From a virus: a stretch of DNA of 64,000 bases. Numbering within the stretch: position 1 is the first letter of the stretch; the number at the start of each line of letters is the position of its first letter. The stretch lies in IMG/VR virus record IMGVR_UViG_3300044904_000300, positions 1 through 64,000 of that record, one strand, 5' to 3'. The translations under genes and the position numbers were made by a program. Under the pieces are notes generated by a model. That model searched no databases. It saw nothing but the letters and a program-made list of their open reading frames with translations, and was not told the origin of the DNA. Shown one piece after another: positions 21,308 to 27,978 of the stretch.

Positions 21308-21384
21308 CGGAGCGTGGTGCAACTGGCAGACGCGGCAAGCTCAAACCTTGTTTTCTAAGGGTTCGAATCCCTTCGCTCCGACCA
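21308..21384 (+). tRNA. tRNA with Leu anticodon (CAA), class I architecture
   Basis: Acceptor CGGAGCG/CGCTCCG, anticodon arm GCAAG-CTCAAAC-CTTGT, T arm AAGGG-TTCGAAT-CCCTT, encoded CCA; variable loop only about five bases (TTTCT). Confidence 0.87.
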
Positions 21385-21391
21385 ACTTTGT

Positions 21392-21453
21392 GGGCCTGTA
21401 GCCTCTGGAGAGGATTAGACTAGTAGTGGGTTCGAATCCCATCAGGTCCACCA
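21392..21453 (+). tRNA. truncated tRNA-like gene (one arm missing)
   Basis: Acceptor GGGCCTG/CAGGTCC, T arm GTGGG-TTCGAAT-CCCAT and encoded CCA are perfect, but only 62 bases are present and just one hairpin (CCTC-TGGA-GAGG) stands where D and anticodon arms should be. Probably a deletion product or a tRNA mimic. Confidence 0.6.
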
Positions 21454-21590
21454 TTATTTTACGGGGAGTCGGGTGTAAGATGACCGCCGCATCGTATGTG
21501 TTACTAGTGACCATACGTCGGACTTAATCTGAAAACAGCAGTCTATATATTGACCCCGATACAGACTATCCCCACCAGTTTTGAGGATGT
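21454..21590 (+). other. spacer with hairpin
   Basis: A CGTATG/CATACG hairpin at about 21497-21521 and AT-rich sequence; no gene found. It leads to the ATG at 21591. Confidence 0.3.
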
Positions 21591-21824
21591 ATGAGTCTTG
21601 ATAAAGCTATCGAACATGGGAAAGAGTTTCGGAAGCCGTATCGTAAAAGCAAAGCGTTTGACCGGTCGTGCCGTTGTGGTGGAAGCTGTCCTTGGTGTCG
21701 AGAAGATCGGCGTCTGCAGGACTTGAAGCTCCGCGCTCGGGTACCGGCGGACAAAGAGGATGTAGAAGAAACCCTTGAGGAACTTGATGAAGCCCGATGG
21801 GAGCGTTTCCTACAAGAAGACTGA
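21591..21824 (+). CDS. small cysteine-cluster protein
   Basis: 77 residues. RSCRCGGSCPWC near residue 25 could bind zinc or a metal cluster; a long acidic helix follows (DKEDVEETLEELDEARWERFL). The SD-like GAGGA precedes the ATG. Its stop overlaps the next start (TGATG). Function unknown. Confidence 0.65.
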   Translation: MSLDKAIEHGKEFRKPYRKSKAFDRSCRCGGSCPWCREDRRLQDLKLRARVPADKEDVEETLEELDEARWERFLQED

Positions 21825-22225
21825 TGGGGTTCAAGCACATCAAGCGCCCAGAAGAGGTCTCAAAGTTCCAGCCTTCGCATGAGAACATGTTCGTCCTGCC
21901 GCCCCTGGTGACGCATGTGCGTCGAGATGACCAAGGGCGCGTGGTACTAGACGAATACCGCGATGAGGGCGGCGGATGGCACTCGATGTTTGTGTCAAGC
22001 GTCGTGCTTGTTACGGAACCGGAAGCGGAGTGGCGACGAGTCGTATGGGAACGAGCGAAGGTAACGGGATACGACGGTGATGTGTATTCGTTCTTTTGCC
22101 GCGACTCAAAGGAATCCCGAGACCATAACTTGGTGATGGAGCAGAATCAAACAGGCATTCGGTTCTCTTGGTTCGTCTGGAACAAAAAACGAGGCCCTGA
22201 GCCGCCTTCGGTTGATTGGATCTAG
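21824..22225 (+). CDS. hypothetical protein
   Basis: 133 residues from the ATG overlapping the upstream stop. A beta-rich sequence with conserved-looking DEYRDEGGGWHSMFVSSVV and YSFFCRDSKESRDHNLVME. Translationally coupled to the previous gene. No family recognised. Confidence 0.6.
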   Translation: MGFKHIKRPEEVSKFQPSHENMFVLPPLVTHVRRDDQGRVVLDEYRDEGGGWHSMFVSSVVLVTEPEAEWRRVVWERAKVTGYDGDVYSFFCRDSKESRDHNLVMEQNQTGIRFSWFVWNKKRGPEPPSVDWI

Positions 22226-22290
22226 GGAATAAAACTGCGGAGAATAGGGACTTTAACTCTTATATCTCGGACTCAAAATCGCTGATTTCC

Positions 22291-22299
22291 TGCTATAAT
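22291..22299 (+). promoter_or_regulatory. extended -10 promoter
   Basis: TGCTATAAT: an extended -10 element with a perfect TATAAT but no good -35. It lies 19 bases before the ATG at 22318 and the SD AGGAGG. Confidence 0.5.
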
Positions 22300-22317
22300 A
22301 CATGCAGGAGGTCAGAG

Positions 22318-22503
22318 ATGACTAAACAGAATGTTACGACCGGACAGATTGTGTGGATGCTATTCAAAGCGCCGTTTTTGGGCGCGATGTTTTGCATCTT
22401 TCTCCCCGTCATCGGGATCGTGGTGACGACAGCCTTTGTGCTGGAGAAGTTGGTAGGGTTCGCAAGAAAAGTGGATAAGCATACGACAAAGCTAACGAGC
22501 TAA
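22318..22503 (+). CDS. small membrane protein
   Basis: 61 residues with two hydrophobic stretches (VWMLFKAPFLGAMFCIFLPVIGIVVTTAFVL) and a basic C-terminus. Strong SD AGGAGG nine bases upstream. tRNA genes follow. Function unknown. Confidence 0.65.
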   Translation: MTKQNVTTGQIVWMLFKAPFLGAMFCIFLPVIGIVVTTAFVLEKLVGFARKVDKHTTKLTS

Positions 22504-22509
22504 GTTTGA

Positions 22510-22606
22510 GCCGCCGTGGTCCGAGTGGATGAAGGCTCCTGTCTTCTAAACAGGCATCGGTTTCCTAAACCGACAAACGCGGGTTCGAATCCCGCCGGCG
22601 GTTCCA
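22510..22606 (+). tRNA. class II tRNA (Ser-like body) with Arg anticodon UCU
   Basis: Acceptor GCCGCCG/CGGCGGT, anticodon arm CCTGT-CTTCTAA-ACAGG, long variable arm TCGGTTT/AAACCGA, T arm GCGGG-TTCGAAT-CCCGC, discriminator T, encoded CCA. The D-arm (TGGTCCGAGTGGATGAAGG) and long arm are those of tRNA-Ser, yet the anticodon reads AGA (Arg). Confidence 0.88.
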
Positions 22607-22609
22607 CAT

Positions 22610-22685
22610 GGGTCTATAGTATAATGGCTATTATAGCTGGCTTTTAACCAGACAGATGAGGGTTCAACTCCTTCTAGGCCCACCA
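22610..22685 (+). tRNA. tRNA-Lys(UUU)
   Basis: Acceptor GGGTCTA/TAGGCCC, anticodon arm CTGG-CTTTTAA-CCAG, T arm GAGGG-TTCAACT-CCTTC, encoded CCA. Confidence 0.93.
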
Positions 22686-22690
22686 TTATT

Positions 22691-23125
22691 ATGAAGATAC
22701 CGATAGAGCTTTCACTCGCGATGTTCAAACATGCGGGCGTCTCGCGGGACGACTTGCATGAGGTGCTCTGCAACATGGCGCCCCGCTACCTGAAGGGTGA
22801 GTTCCGTAAGGAATGGCGCCCGCAGAATCCGACACGGAACTTCTGTTATGTGGTGTCGGAGTGGCTGATTTGTTATGTCGCACCTCCGGGGTCCTTCGCG
22901 TTTCGTGTTGAGGTCCCAGGCGAACACGCGAAGCATTACTTCGTGCGATGGACTGACGGCACTATTGTAGACTTGACCGCAGAGCAGTTTGATGCGTGGG
23001 AACTGGTCGATTACGCTAACGCCAAAAAGGCGTCATTCATGCACCCCAGTCCTTCGGCGAGAGCGCGAATGCTCGATTACATGATGGATACACAGGGGTT
23101 TGTGCGGAAGTTCGGTAAGGTATGA
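22691..23125 (+). CDS. conserved hypothetical protein
   Basis: 144 residues. Sequence includes NFCYVVSEWLICYVAPPG and YFVRWTDGTIVDLTAEQFD, a pattern I associate with a widespread small phage protein family of unknown function. It starts six bases after tRNA-Lys and overlaps the next gene (ATGA). Confidence 0.65.
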   Translation: MKIPIELSLAMFKHAGVSRDDLHEVLCNMAPRYLKGEFRKEWRPQNPTRNFCYVVSEWLICYVAPPGSFAFRVEVPGEHAKHYFVRWTDGTIVDLTAEQFDAWELVDYANAKKASFMHPSPSARARMLDYMMDTQGFVRKFGKV

Positions 23126-23304
23126 AGATCAAGCGATGCGTGGTGTGTCAGAAGGACATGCCTGACTATTGGCAGAAGATGGATGATGAGGAAGTCAAAA
23201 ACCTCGTCCGGGCGTTCGGGATTCGTCCTGTTTGTGTGGAGTGTCTTCGGGAAAATTGGATCGGGCAATTCAAACGAACAAAGTTTGCCGAAAATAGAAC
23301 TTGA
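23122..23304 (+). CDS. small zinc-binding protein
   Basis: 60 residues with CVVCQKDMPDYW and CVECLREN forming a two-half zinc site. Starts in the ATGA overlap with the preceding gene. Function unknown. Confidence 0.65.
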   Translation: MKIKRCVVCQKDMPDYWQKMDDEEVKNLVRAFGIRPVCVECLRENWIGQFKRTKFAENRT

Positions 23305-23329
23305 CAAACGGCAAGGTTTGTGAGATAAT
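23301..23329 (+). promoter_or_regulatory. sigma-70-type promoter
   Basis: TTGACA 23301-23306, 17-base spacer, GATAAT 23324-23329 with TGTGA before it; leader of about 20 bases including GAAGGAGA. Confidence 0.82.
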
Positions 23330-23355
23330 GCTACTATCGTTGAAGGAGACGACAC

Positions 23356-23583
23356 ATGGAACTTGAAATGACGGATACCCCGGAAGTGACGGAAATTGCG
23401 GAAACCCCGATGGCTCGCGGAGCAAAGACCTCCAAGCAGGACCAGATGAGTCTGTCGGAGTGTGGCCAGTTCGACATGAAGAACCATGCGCGTGAAAACC
23501 TCACGGGCTGGGGCGTGATCTGCAAGGAACGGTGCGAGAATCGCAAGTCCAAGCGGGGCGAGGCTCGGAGAGCGCGGAAGTAA
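23356..23583 (+). CDS. hypothetical protein
   Basis: 75 residues: an acidic start (ELEMTDTPEVTEIAETP) and a basic end (RCENRKSKRGEARRARK). Clear promoter and SD GAAGGAG upstream. No family recognised. Confidence 0.65.
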   Translation: MELEMTDTPEVTEIAETPMARGAKTSKQDQMSLSECGQFDMKNHARENLTGWGVICKERCENRKSKRGEARRARK

Positions 23584-23584
23584 C

Positions 23585-23785
23585 ATGTTGAGCAAGATCA
23601 TGTGGTGGGGCTATCTCCACGAGAACGGCACGCCCCAATTGAAGCGTTGGTTCGGCGATGTGCGAGATTACACCGAGGATTGTGAGAACAACCCCTTCGT
23701 GCTGGAAGTGATTCAGCCTTTTGAAGCGGAGACTCGCGAAGAGGCCTGGGAGATTCTGGTGTCTCGGTTAGGACTTAAGAACTAG
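23585..23785 (+). CDS. hypothetical protein
   Basis: 66 residues (KIMWWGYLHENGTPQLKRWFGD... ETREEAWEILVSRLG), resembling small phage proteins of the 'WGYxHxNGxxQxKRWFG' type. It is one base downstream of the previous gene, thus same operon. Function unknown. Confidence 0.65.
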   Translation: MLSKIMWWGYLHENGTPQLKRWFGDVRDYTEDCENNPFVLEVIQPFEAETREEAWEILVSRLGLKN

Positions 23786-23895
23786 AGTTTGTATCCACAC
23801 GGACAAGGCTTTTGGCCCAGAACTAATTCGTCGGCGGACAGTGGACGTTTTACGGTTACCTGGGATGGGCAGCGAGTGGTGATGGATACAATTTT

Positions 23896-23969
23896 GCGGG
23901 CGTAACATAAAAGTAATGCGCGGGCTTGCCAAGTCCGACAAGTGGGAGCGTTACCCATCGCCCGCTCCA
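23896..23969 (+). tRNA. tRNA-Gly(GCC)
   Basis: Acceptor GCGGGCG/CGCCCGC, anticodon arm CGGGC-TTGCCAA-GTCCG, discriminator T, encoded CCA; T loop non-canonical. Confidence 0.9.
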
Positions 23970-23973
23970 TTTT

Positions 23974-24046
23974 CCACCGGTAGCAGAGGTAGTTCATGCG
24001 CTTGGCTGCAACCCTTGAGAGAACGGTGCAAGTCCGTTACGGTGGT
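23974..24046 (+). tRNA. tRNA-Cys(GCA)
   Basis: Acceptor CCACCG/CGGTGG, loop CTGCAAC, T arm AACGG-TGCAAGT-CCGTT. The anticodon stem is imperfect and CCA is not encoded, unlike most tRNAs here. Confidence 0.75.
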
Positions 24047-24055
24047 CTAGAAACT

Positions 24056-24265
24056 ATGAAAAAGCGACAGAAGATCGTGAAGTTGGTGATTTCCAGTTGT
24101 AAGGATTGTCCACACTGTAAGATTCAGTCGAGTCCTTACACGGGTGATTCGTTTGACATGGCCGACGATGATTGGCTCTGCATGAAGGCAGATAAGTTCA
24201 TCGTTGTAAGTGAACGTTTTTGGACGGCAAACAAAACACCGATTCCTCAGTGGTGCCCGCTGTGA
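24056..24265 (+). CDS. small cysteine-rich phage protein
   Basis: 69 residues. SSCKDCPHC near residue 14, LCMKADKFI and a final PQWCPL form a four-cysteine pattern common in phage proteins of unknown function (likely zinc-binding). Overlaps the start of the next gene. Confidence 0.7.
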   Translation: MKKRQKIVKLVISSCKDCPHCKIQSSPYTGDSFDMADDDWLCMKADKFIVVSERFWTANKTPIPQWCPL

Positions 24266-24591
24266 TTAGTCCTGTTGTAATGCTCTGCCTGTTCGTCGCG
24301 CACTACTTCGCGGATTTCGTGTTCCAGAGCGACAAGATGACCCTGAACAAGTCCAAGAGTTGGCGCTGGCTGTCTCTCCATTGCTTCATCTACGGCGTGT
24401 GTTTCCTACCGTGGGGATGGCAAGTGAGTCTGGCCTTGATGGGTACGCATTTCGTGATTGACGCGGTGACGAGCCGCCTGAATGCGTATTTTTGGGGACG
24501 AGGAGAACGACGTTACTTCTTCCTTACGCTTGGCGCGGACCAGATGCTACATATTGCATTGTTGGTGCTTGTTGCGCCATGGCAGTTTTGA
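24262..24591 (+). CDS. DUF3307-like membrane protein
   Basis: 109 residues from the GTG overlapping the previous stop (GTGA). The start CLFVAHYFADFVFQSDKMTLNKSKS is the hallmark of the DUF3307 family; several membrane helices follow (FIYGVCFLPWGWQVSLALMG, MLHIALLVLVAPW). Function of the family is unknown. The stop is immediately followed by tRNA-Thr. Confidence 0.78.
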   Translation: MISPVVMLCLFVAHYFADFVFQSDKMTLNKSKSWRWLSLHCFIYGVCFLPWGWQVSLALMGTHFVIDAVTSRLNAYFWGRGERRYFFLTLGADQMLHIALLVLVAPWQF

Positions 24592-24665
24592 GCTACTGTA
24601 AGTAAACGGTATACTGCGCCCCTCGTAAGGTCGCATTGCAGGTCCGATTCCTGCCAGTAGCTCCA
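24592..24665 (+). tRNA. tRNA-Thr(CGU)
   Basis: Acceptor GCTACTG/CAGTAGC, anticodon loop CTCGTAA on a stem with one mismatch, T arm GCAGG-TCCGATT-CCTGC, discriminator T, encoded CCA. Confidence 0.88.
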
Positions 24666-24671
24666 GAGATT

Positions 24672-24745
24672 GCGGGCTTGGTGTAATAGTAGCATTAGAG
24701 CCTTCCAAGCTCCAGGTATGGATGCAAGTTCCATAGCCCGCTCCA
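24672..24745 (+). tRNA. tRNA-Gly(UCC)
   Basis: Acceptor GCGGGCT/AGCCCGC, anticodon arm GAGC-CTTCCAA-GCTC, T arm ATGGA-TGCAAGT-TCCAT, discriminator T, encoded CCA. Confidence 0.92.
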
Positions 24746-24777
24746 TTCAAGCGATACGCAGAAGGAAGAACATATTA

Positions 24778-24851
24778 GCCGCCATAGTTCAACAGCAGAA
24801 TACTCGGCCTGTACCCGAGGGATGGCCGTGCAAATCGGCCTGGCGGCTCCA
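24778..24851 (+). tRNA. tRNA-Thr(UGU)
   Basis: Acceptor GCCGCCA/TGGCGGC, anticodon arm CTCGG-CCTGTAC-CCGAG, encoded CCA. Confidence 0.92.
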
Positions 24852-24866
24852 TAAAAGGACGAAGGC

Positions 24867-25319
24867 GTGAACAAGAAGCTCATCGTCGGTGCGATTGCGT
24901 TGGTGCTTGTTGTGGTCTTTTTGGCGTGGCAGTTCCCGTCGAAACCTGTCGCGGACCCTATCGCATCAGCCAAGCAGTTGCTCGTAGAGAGTCACATTCC
25001 CGTGCCGCCGTATCCCGTGGAGCTAGTAGATTTCCGGCCGGCCTCGGTTCCAGCGGAAGTGGCGATGTGGGTGTATGTTCACACGCAAGTCATTTGGGTG
25101 CTGACGACCACGACCACCTATACGAGCGCGAAAGCAGGAGACCGAGGGTCGCTCATGTTGTTGGCCGCGATGCTAGTGCATGAGGGCGTTCACGCGGCCG
25201 GAAACCCGAATGAGGGTCCCGCGTATGATGCGGAGATTGATGCGTTGAAGAAGATGGGCGCGGACCAGACACTTATTCAGTTGGTAGCGCACACAAAAGA
25301 AACTGCGTTGTCGCAGTAG
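24867..25319 (+). CDS. membrane-anchored putative metalloprotease
   Basis: 150 residues from a GTG start. The N-terminal membrane anchor is LIVGAIALVLVVVFLAWQF. The C-terminal half has HEGVHAAGNPNEGPAYDAEIDAL: an HExxH zinc motif with a downstream Glu-rich helix as in gluzincin-type peptidases. It would act in the periplasm if oriented as predicted. It could modify host envelope proteins (inference). Confidence 0.7.
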   Translation: MNKKLIVGAIALVLVVVFLAWQFPSKPVADPIASAKQLLVESHIPVPPYPVELVDFRPASVPAEVAMWVYVHTQVIWVLTTTTTYTSAKAGDRGSLMLLAAMLVHEGVHAAGNPNEGPAYDAEIDALKKMGADQTLIQLVAHTKETALSQ

Positions 25320-25324
25320 AGTTT

Positions 25325-25398
25325 GCTACGTTAGTTCAATAGCAGAATACGTGCTTGGTAAGCATGTGACGATGGAGCATAACCATCACGTAGCTCCA
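25325..25398 (+). tRNA. tRNA-Thr(GGU)
   Basis: Acceptor GCTACGT/ACGTAGC, anticodon arm CGTGC-TTGGTAA-GCATG, T arm GATGG-AGCATAA-CCATC, encoded CCA. Confidence 0.92.
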
Positions 25399-25409
25399 GA
25401 AACGAGAAT

Positions 25410-25625
25410 ATGAGAAAGCCTGCACCTGGTGAGACGGATAGAACGAAATATAGCAGTTCTTCAATGCAAACGTATGAACGTATGACGCCGATTGCGCGGG
25501 GCAGGTCTTTACGATATCGCCGGCGGAAAACGAACAAGGTGTTGCGAGAACAGGCAATGCGAAAGGCCGCATTTGACCCAACACCGCGGTTGGTAATAAA
25601 TCGCTCCCGTAGCCTAGCGGAATGA
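25410..25625 (+). CDS. small basic protein (uncertain)
   Basis: 71 residues, strongly basic (RSLRYRRRKTNKVLREQAMRKAAF). It fills the 200-base gap between two tRNAs but its 3' end overlaps tRNA-Arg by 23 bases. Similar overlaps occur elsewhere in this island. Function unknown; it may be chance. Confidence 0.4.
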   Translation: MRKPAPGETDRTKYSSSSMQTYERMTPIARGRSLRYRRRKTNKVLREQAMRKAAFDPTPRLVINRSRSLAE

Positions 25626-25679
25626 AGGCACAGGCCTCCGAAGCCTGACACGCAAGTTCGAGTCTTGCCGGGAGCACCA
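25603..25679 (+). tRNA. tRNA-Arg(CCG)
   Basis: Acceptor GCTCCCG/CGGGAGC, anticodon arm CAGGC-CTCCGAA-GCCTG, encoded CCA. Confidence 0.94.
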
Positions 25680-25684
25680 AAGTT

Positions 25685-25831
25685 ATGATGGTAAAGTTCA
25701 AGACCATTCGGGGCGGAAGAGTGTTTGACTTCTCACAAGAGGATGTGATACACTATATCTTGTCGATGCGAGTTGCCGACGTGGCAGCGTTTGTCGCCCG
25801 TCTGAAGAAAGAGTTGGCGGAACGAGTATGA
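25685..25831 (+). CDS. small hypothetical protein
   Basis: 48 residues (MMVKFKTIRGGRVFDFSQEDVIHYILSM then a helix ending VARLKKELAERV). Its stop overlaps the next ATG (ATGA), typical of coupled phage genes. Function unknown. Confidence 0.6.
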   Translation: MMVKFKTIRGGRVFDFSQEDVIHYILSMRVADVAAFVARLKKELAERV

Positions 25832-26385
25832 GTATGGACCGAATGAAGTGCCACAAGCATCCAAAGTATGAGGGTGTGGGTCAGCCCCGCTCTATGTGTG
25901 AGGACTGCTGGCGGATCTGGAATTTTGAGGAAGCGGAACGGAAGCAACGGGCCGTGGAGGAAGCGGAAGTCTCAACGATGAGCTACCAGGACCTGGCGGA
26001 ACCAGAGCTTCGGCAGCTTGTTTTGGACATCTGCGACAACAAGGTGTTCACGGATCGTCACTGCCGTAACTTTGATGAAGTGAGCCTGTGCTTTCCGGTG
26101 CTGATGTTCATGAAGCTCTGTGACCGCAAGTTCATCGCGGCCAATCCACCTGGATTGATTTGGGAGTTTTACTCCAAGGCCGCGCCGATGAGTGCGAACG
26201 GTCTTCCGATGTTCTGGTCCCTGCACTTCTTGTCACCGAATGACCAAGCGAAGCTCCACCCGATGGTGATTGCGGAGTTTGAACGACGGAAAGCGTATTT
26301 GCAGGAAGACCCCGGCGAACCCACACCTGGCACGGGCCCGTGCGGGGAAGCCAATTTCAGAGATGACGACGGAGATGGTGAGTAA
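25828..26385 (+). CDS. hypothetical protein with zinc-finger N-terminus
   Basis: 185 residues. N-terminal CHKHP...CEDCW could bind zinc; a helical domain follows (ELRQLVLDICDNKVFTDRHCRNFDEVSLCFPVLMFM). The C-terminus is acidic and Gly-rich. Coupled to the upstream small gene; tRNA-Tyr follows. No family recognised. Confidence 0.65.
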   Translation: MSMDRMKCHKHPKYEGVGQPRSMCEDCWRIWNFEEAERKQRAVEEAEVSTMSYQDLAEPELRQLVLDICDNKVFTDRHCRNFDEVSLCFPVLMFMKLCDRKFIAANPPGLIWEFYSKAAPMSANGLPMFWSLHFLSPNDQAKLHPMVIAEFERRKAYLQEDPGEPTPGTGPCGEANFRDDDGDGE

Positions 26386-26391
26386 GTTTGT

Positions 26392-26480
26392 GGGCGGGTA
26401 GTCTCGTAGTAGGGCGAGGACGGGCTGTAAACCCGTTGGACTTCGGTCCCCCGTTGGCGCAACTCCAACCCTTCCCACCA
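26392..26480 (+). tRNA. tRNA-Tyr(GUA)
   Basis: Class II: anticodon arm ACGGG-CTGTAAA-CCCGT, variable arm GGAC-TTC-GGTCC, T arm GTTGG-CGCAACT-CCAAC, encoded CCA; acceptor with G-U and one mismatch. Confidence 0.92.
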
Positions 26481-26486
26481 CATTTT

Positions 26487-26684
26487 ATGACGCATGACGA
26501 AGCGATGAGCGTTAAGGTCGGCGACGAGTTATTTTACACGGAACTTGTCGGACCGGACGCGAAAGATTCAGGAAAGTCGGTGGGGAAGGTGATGGTCATT
26601 CGTGTCTATCACGACCGACCGTATGTGTTCTTTGAGTTTGCTGGTCAACGTCGAATAGATAGTCAGTTACTAGTTCGTGAGTGA
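26487..26684 (+). CDS. hypothetical protein
   Basis: 65 residues starting shortly after tRNA-Tyr (THDEAMSVKVGDELFYTELVG ... VIRVYHDRPYVFFEF). Looks like a small SH3-like beta barrel, but no family is recognised. Confidence 0.6.
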   Translation: MTHDEAMSVKVGDELFYTELVGPDAKDSGKSVGKVMVIRVYHDRPYVFFEFAGQRRIDSQLLVRE

Positions 26685-26714
26685 TTATCTTACATATGGC
26701 AAGGTATTGTAATA

Positions 26715-26721
26715 CTAAATA
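26715..26721 (+). promoter_or_regulatory. late promoter (CTAAATA) for HEG
   Basis: Ends six bases before the ATG at 26728. Confidence 0.6.
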
Positions 26722-26727
26722 GAGGAT

Positions 26728-27123
26728 ATGAAACGTTGTTCTCACTGCCATCAAGATAAAGAACTGGCTGAGTTTTCGTTCTTAAAGTCAAAACAACGGC
26801 ACGCATCGTGGTGTAAGCGGTGTTCGTCGGATGAGCGAATGAAAGCGTATCGTGATAATCGACCCGCAGAAATCGCCCGGCAGACAGAACGAAACAAAGA
26901 AATTAAAAAATTCATCCATTCACTGAAGACGGTGTGCGTTTTTTGTGGTGAATTGGAGAGGGTATGCTTGGAATTTCACCACAAGAACCCAGCAGAGAAA
27001 GAGTTTAGTATTGCCGGGGGCTATGGGTATTCTAGAGAGCACATTCTAAAAGAGATAGCTAAGTGTATTTGCGTCTGTGCTAACTGCCATCGTAAAATAC
27101 ACGCCGGAATTTTGCGGGCGTAA
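26728..27123 (+). CDS. HNH homing endonuclease
   Basis: 131 residues. N-terminal zinc knuckle KRCSHCHQDKELAEFSF...WCKRCSSDERM, then the HNH core VCVFCGELERVCLEFHHKNPAEKEFSI and CVCANCHRKIHAG. It has its own late promoter at the start codon, and its stop lies ten bases inside tRNA-Val, so the insertion abuts the tRNA exactly. AT-richer than its neighbours. Confidence 0.88.
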   Translation: MKRCSHCHQDKELAEFSFLKSKQRHASWCKRCSSDERMKAYRDNRPAEIARQTERNKEIKKFIHSLKTVCVFCGELERVCLEFHHKNPAEKEFSIAGGYGYSREHILKEIAKCICVCANCHRKIHAGILRA

Positions 27124-27188
27124 TTCAATGGCAGAAATTCTCTCTTACACGGAGAAAGTTGGGAGTTCAAGTCTCTCCGCCCGCACCA
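27114..27188 (+). tRNA. tRNA-Val(UAC)
   Basis: Acceptor GCGGGCG/CGCCCGC, anticodon arm TCTCT-CTTACAC-GGAGA, T arm GGGAG-TTCAAGT-CTCTC, encoded CCA. The 5' end overlaps the HEG stop. Confidence 0.92.
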
Positions 27189-27192
27189 TATT

Positions 27193-27266
27193 GGGTCAGT
27201 CGTTTAACGGTAGGACTGCGGACTCCAAACCCGCTGATGGGCGTTCGATTCGCTCCTGGCCCGCCA
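27193..27266 (+). tRNA. tRNA-Trp(CCA)
   Basis: Acceptor GGGTCAG/CTGGCCC, anticodon loop CTCCAAA, T arm GGGCG-TTCGATT-CGCTC, discriminator G, encoded CCA. Confidence 0.93.
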
Positions 27267-27283
27267 TTTGAGAAAGTTAGAGT

Positions 27284-27691
27284 ATGAAAGCAACGCAGTG
27301 GAAGCAACGAAAGTGTGTCGGGGATGGGTGGATGCGAGAGTTGGTTCTTCCGTTCCTTACGATGGTTGAAGCAGCATGTCCTGATGTTGAAATCAACGAT
27401 ATTAAAGAGAAGTTCGGCACGCTCCGCATTTATGCGGCAGGCCCCGAATGGTTGTTTAACGTTGAACGAGTGTTTGAAAGTGCATCCGAGCAGTGTTGTG
27501 AGGATTGCGGACTTTGGCACGGGGAATATGACGACCGCACAAACAAGTATGCCATCGTCGCAGAGGGTCCGATTTTTCCCGATGGAGGTTGGATCAAAAC
27601 GTTGTGTTATACATGTCGGGACATCCGACAGAAGGAAGACGAGCGTAAGTTAGCGGAGAGTAAGTTAGCGGAAAGCGGGGGCGTGGCGTAA
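27284..27691 (+). CDS. conserved phage hypothetical protein
   Basis: 135 residues. GDGWMRELVLPFL, IKEKFGTLRIYAAG and CCEDCG...LCYTC are the signature of a small phage family of unknown function with a zinc site. The last residues contain an imperfect repeat (KLAESKLAES) from a duplicated 15-base unit, and the stop lies inside tRNA-Gln. The repeat may mark a recombination joint. Confidence 0.7.
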   Translation: MKATQWKQRKCVGDGWMRELVLPFLTMVEAACPDVEINDIKEKFGTLRIYAAGPEWLFNVERVFESASEQCCEDCGLWHGEYDDRTNKYAIVAEGPIFPDGGWIKTLCYTCRDIRQKEDERKLAESKLAESGGVA

Positions 27692-27750
27692 CAGTAGCGC
27701 ACGGGGCCTTGGACCCTGGGGATGTGGTGCGACTCCACAAGCCTCCGCCA
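27677..27750 (+). tRNA. tRNA-Gln(UUG)
   Basis: Anticodon arm CGGGG-CCTTGGA-CCCTG, T arm TGTGG-TGCGACT-CCACA, acceptor GGGGGCG/AGCCTCC with one mismatch, discriminator G, encoded CCA. Confidence 0.9.
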
Positions 27751-27764
27751 TACACATCTTGTGT

Positions 27765-27889
27765 GGGTCTGTAGCTCAGGTCCGGTTAGAGCATCTATGT
27801 ATTCCGAAATGGATACTAGTTTTGAGACAGGAACGCCCAATTGATAAGTGACTTGTAGAAGGTCGGTGGTTCAAATCCACCCAGACCCA
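27765..27889 (+). tRNA. tRNA-like gene interrupted in the anticodon loop
   Basis: Acceptor GGGTCTG/CAGACCC, D arm GAGC-type and T arm GGTGG-TTCAAAT-CCACC are normal, and anticodon-stem strands TCTAT and GTAGA pair, but about 55 bases sit where a seven-base loop belongs. CCA is not encoded (GCA follows). The identity cannot be read. The insert is too short for a group I intron. Confidence 0.6.
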
Positions 27890-27978
27890 GCATCTTGCCA
27901 AGAACGAGGCGCCTGGCCGCGCCTACCGACAACATAGCACGAGGTCGGAGCAAGAGGGAAAGACACACAAGAGAAAGT

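Noticed and set aside
23782-23997. Minus-strand reading frame ending CPCGYKL, zinc-finger-like
   Set aside because: Most of it runs through tRNA-Gly on the other strand and there is no suitable start before the attractive part; possibly a relic.
27800-27860. Group I intron in the interrupted tRNA
   Set aside because: About 55 bases is far too short for a catalytic intron core.
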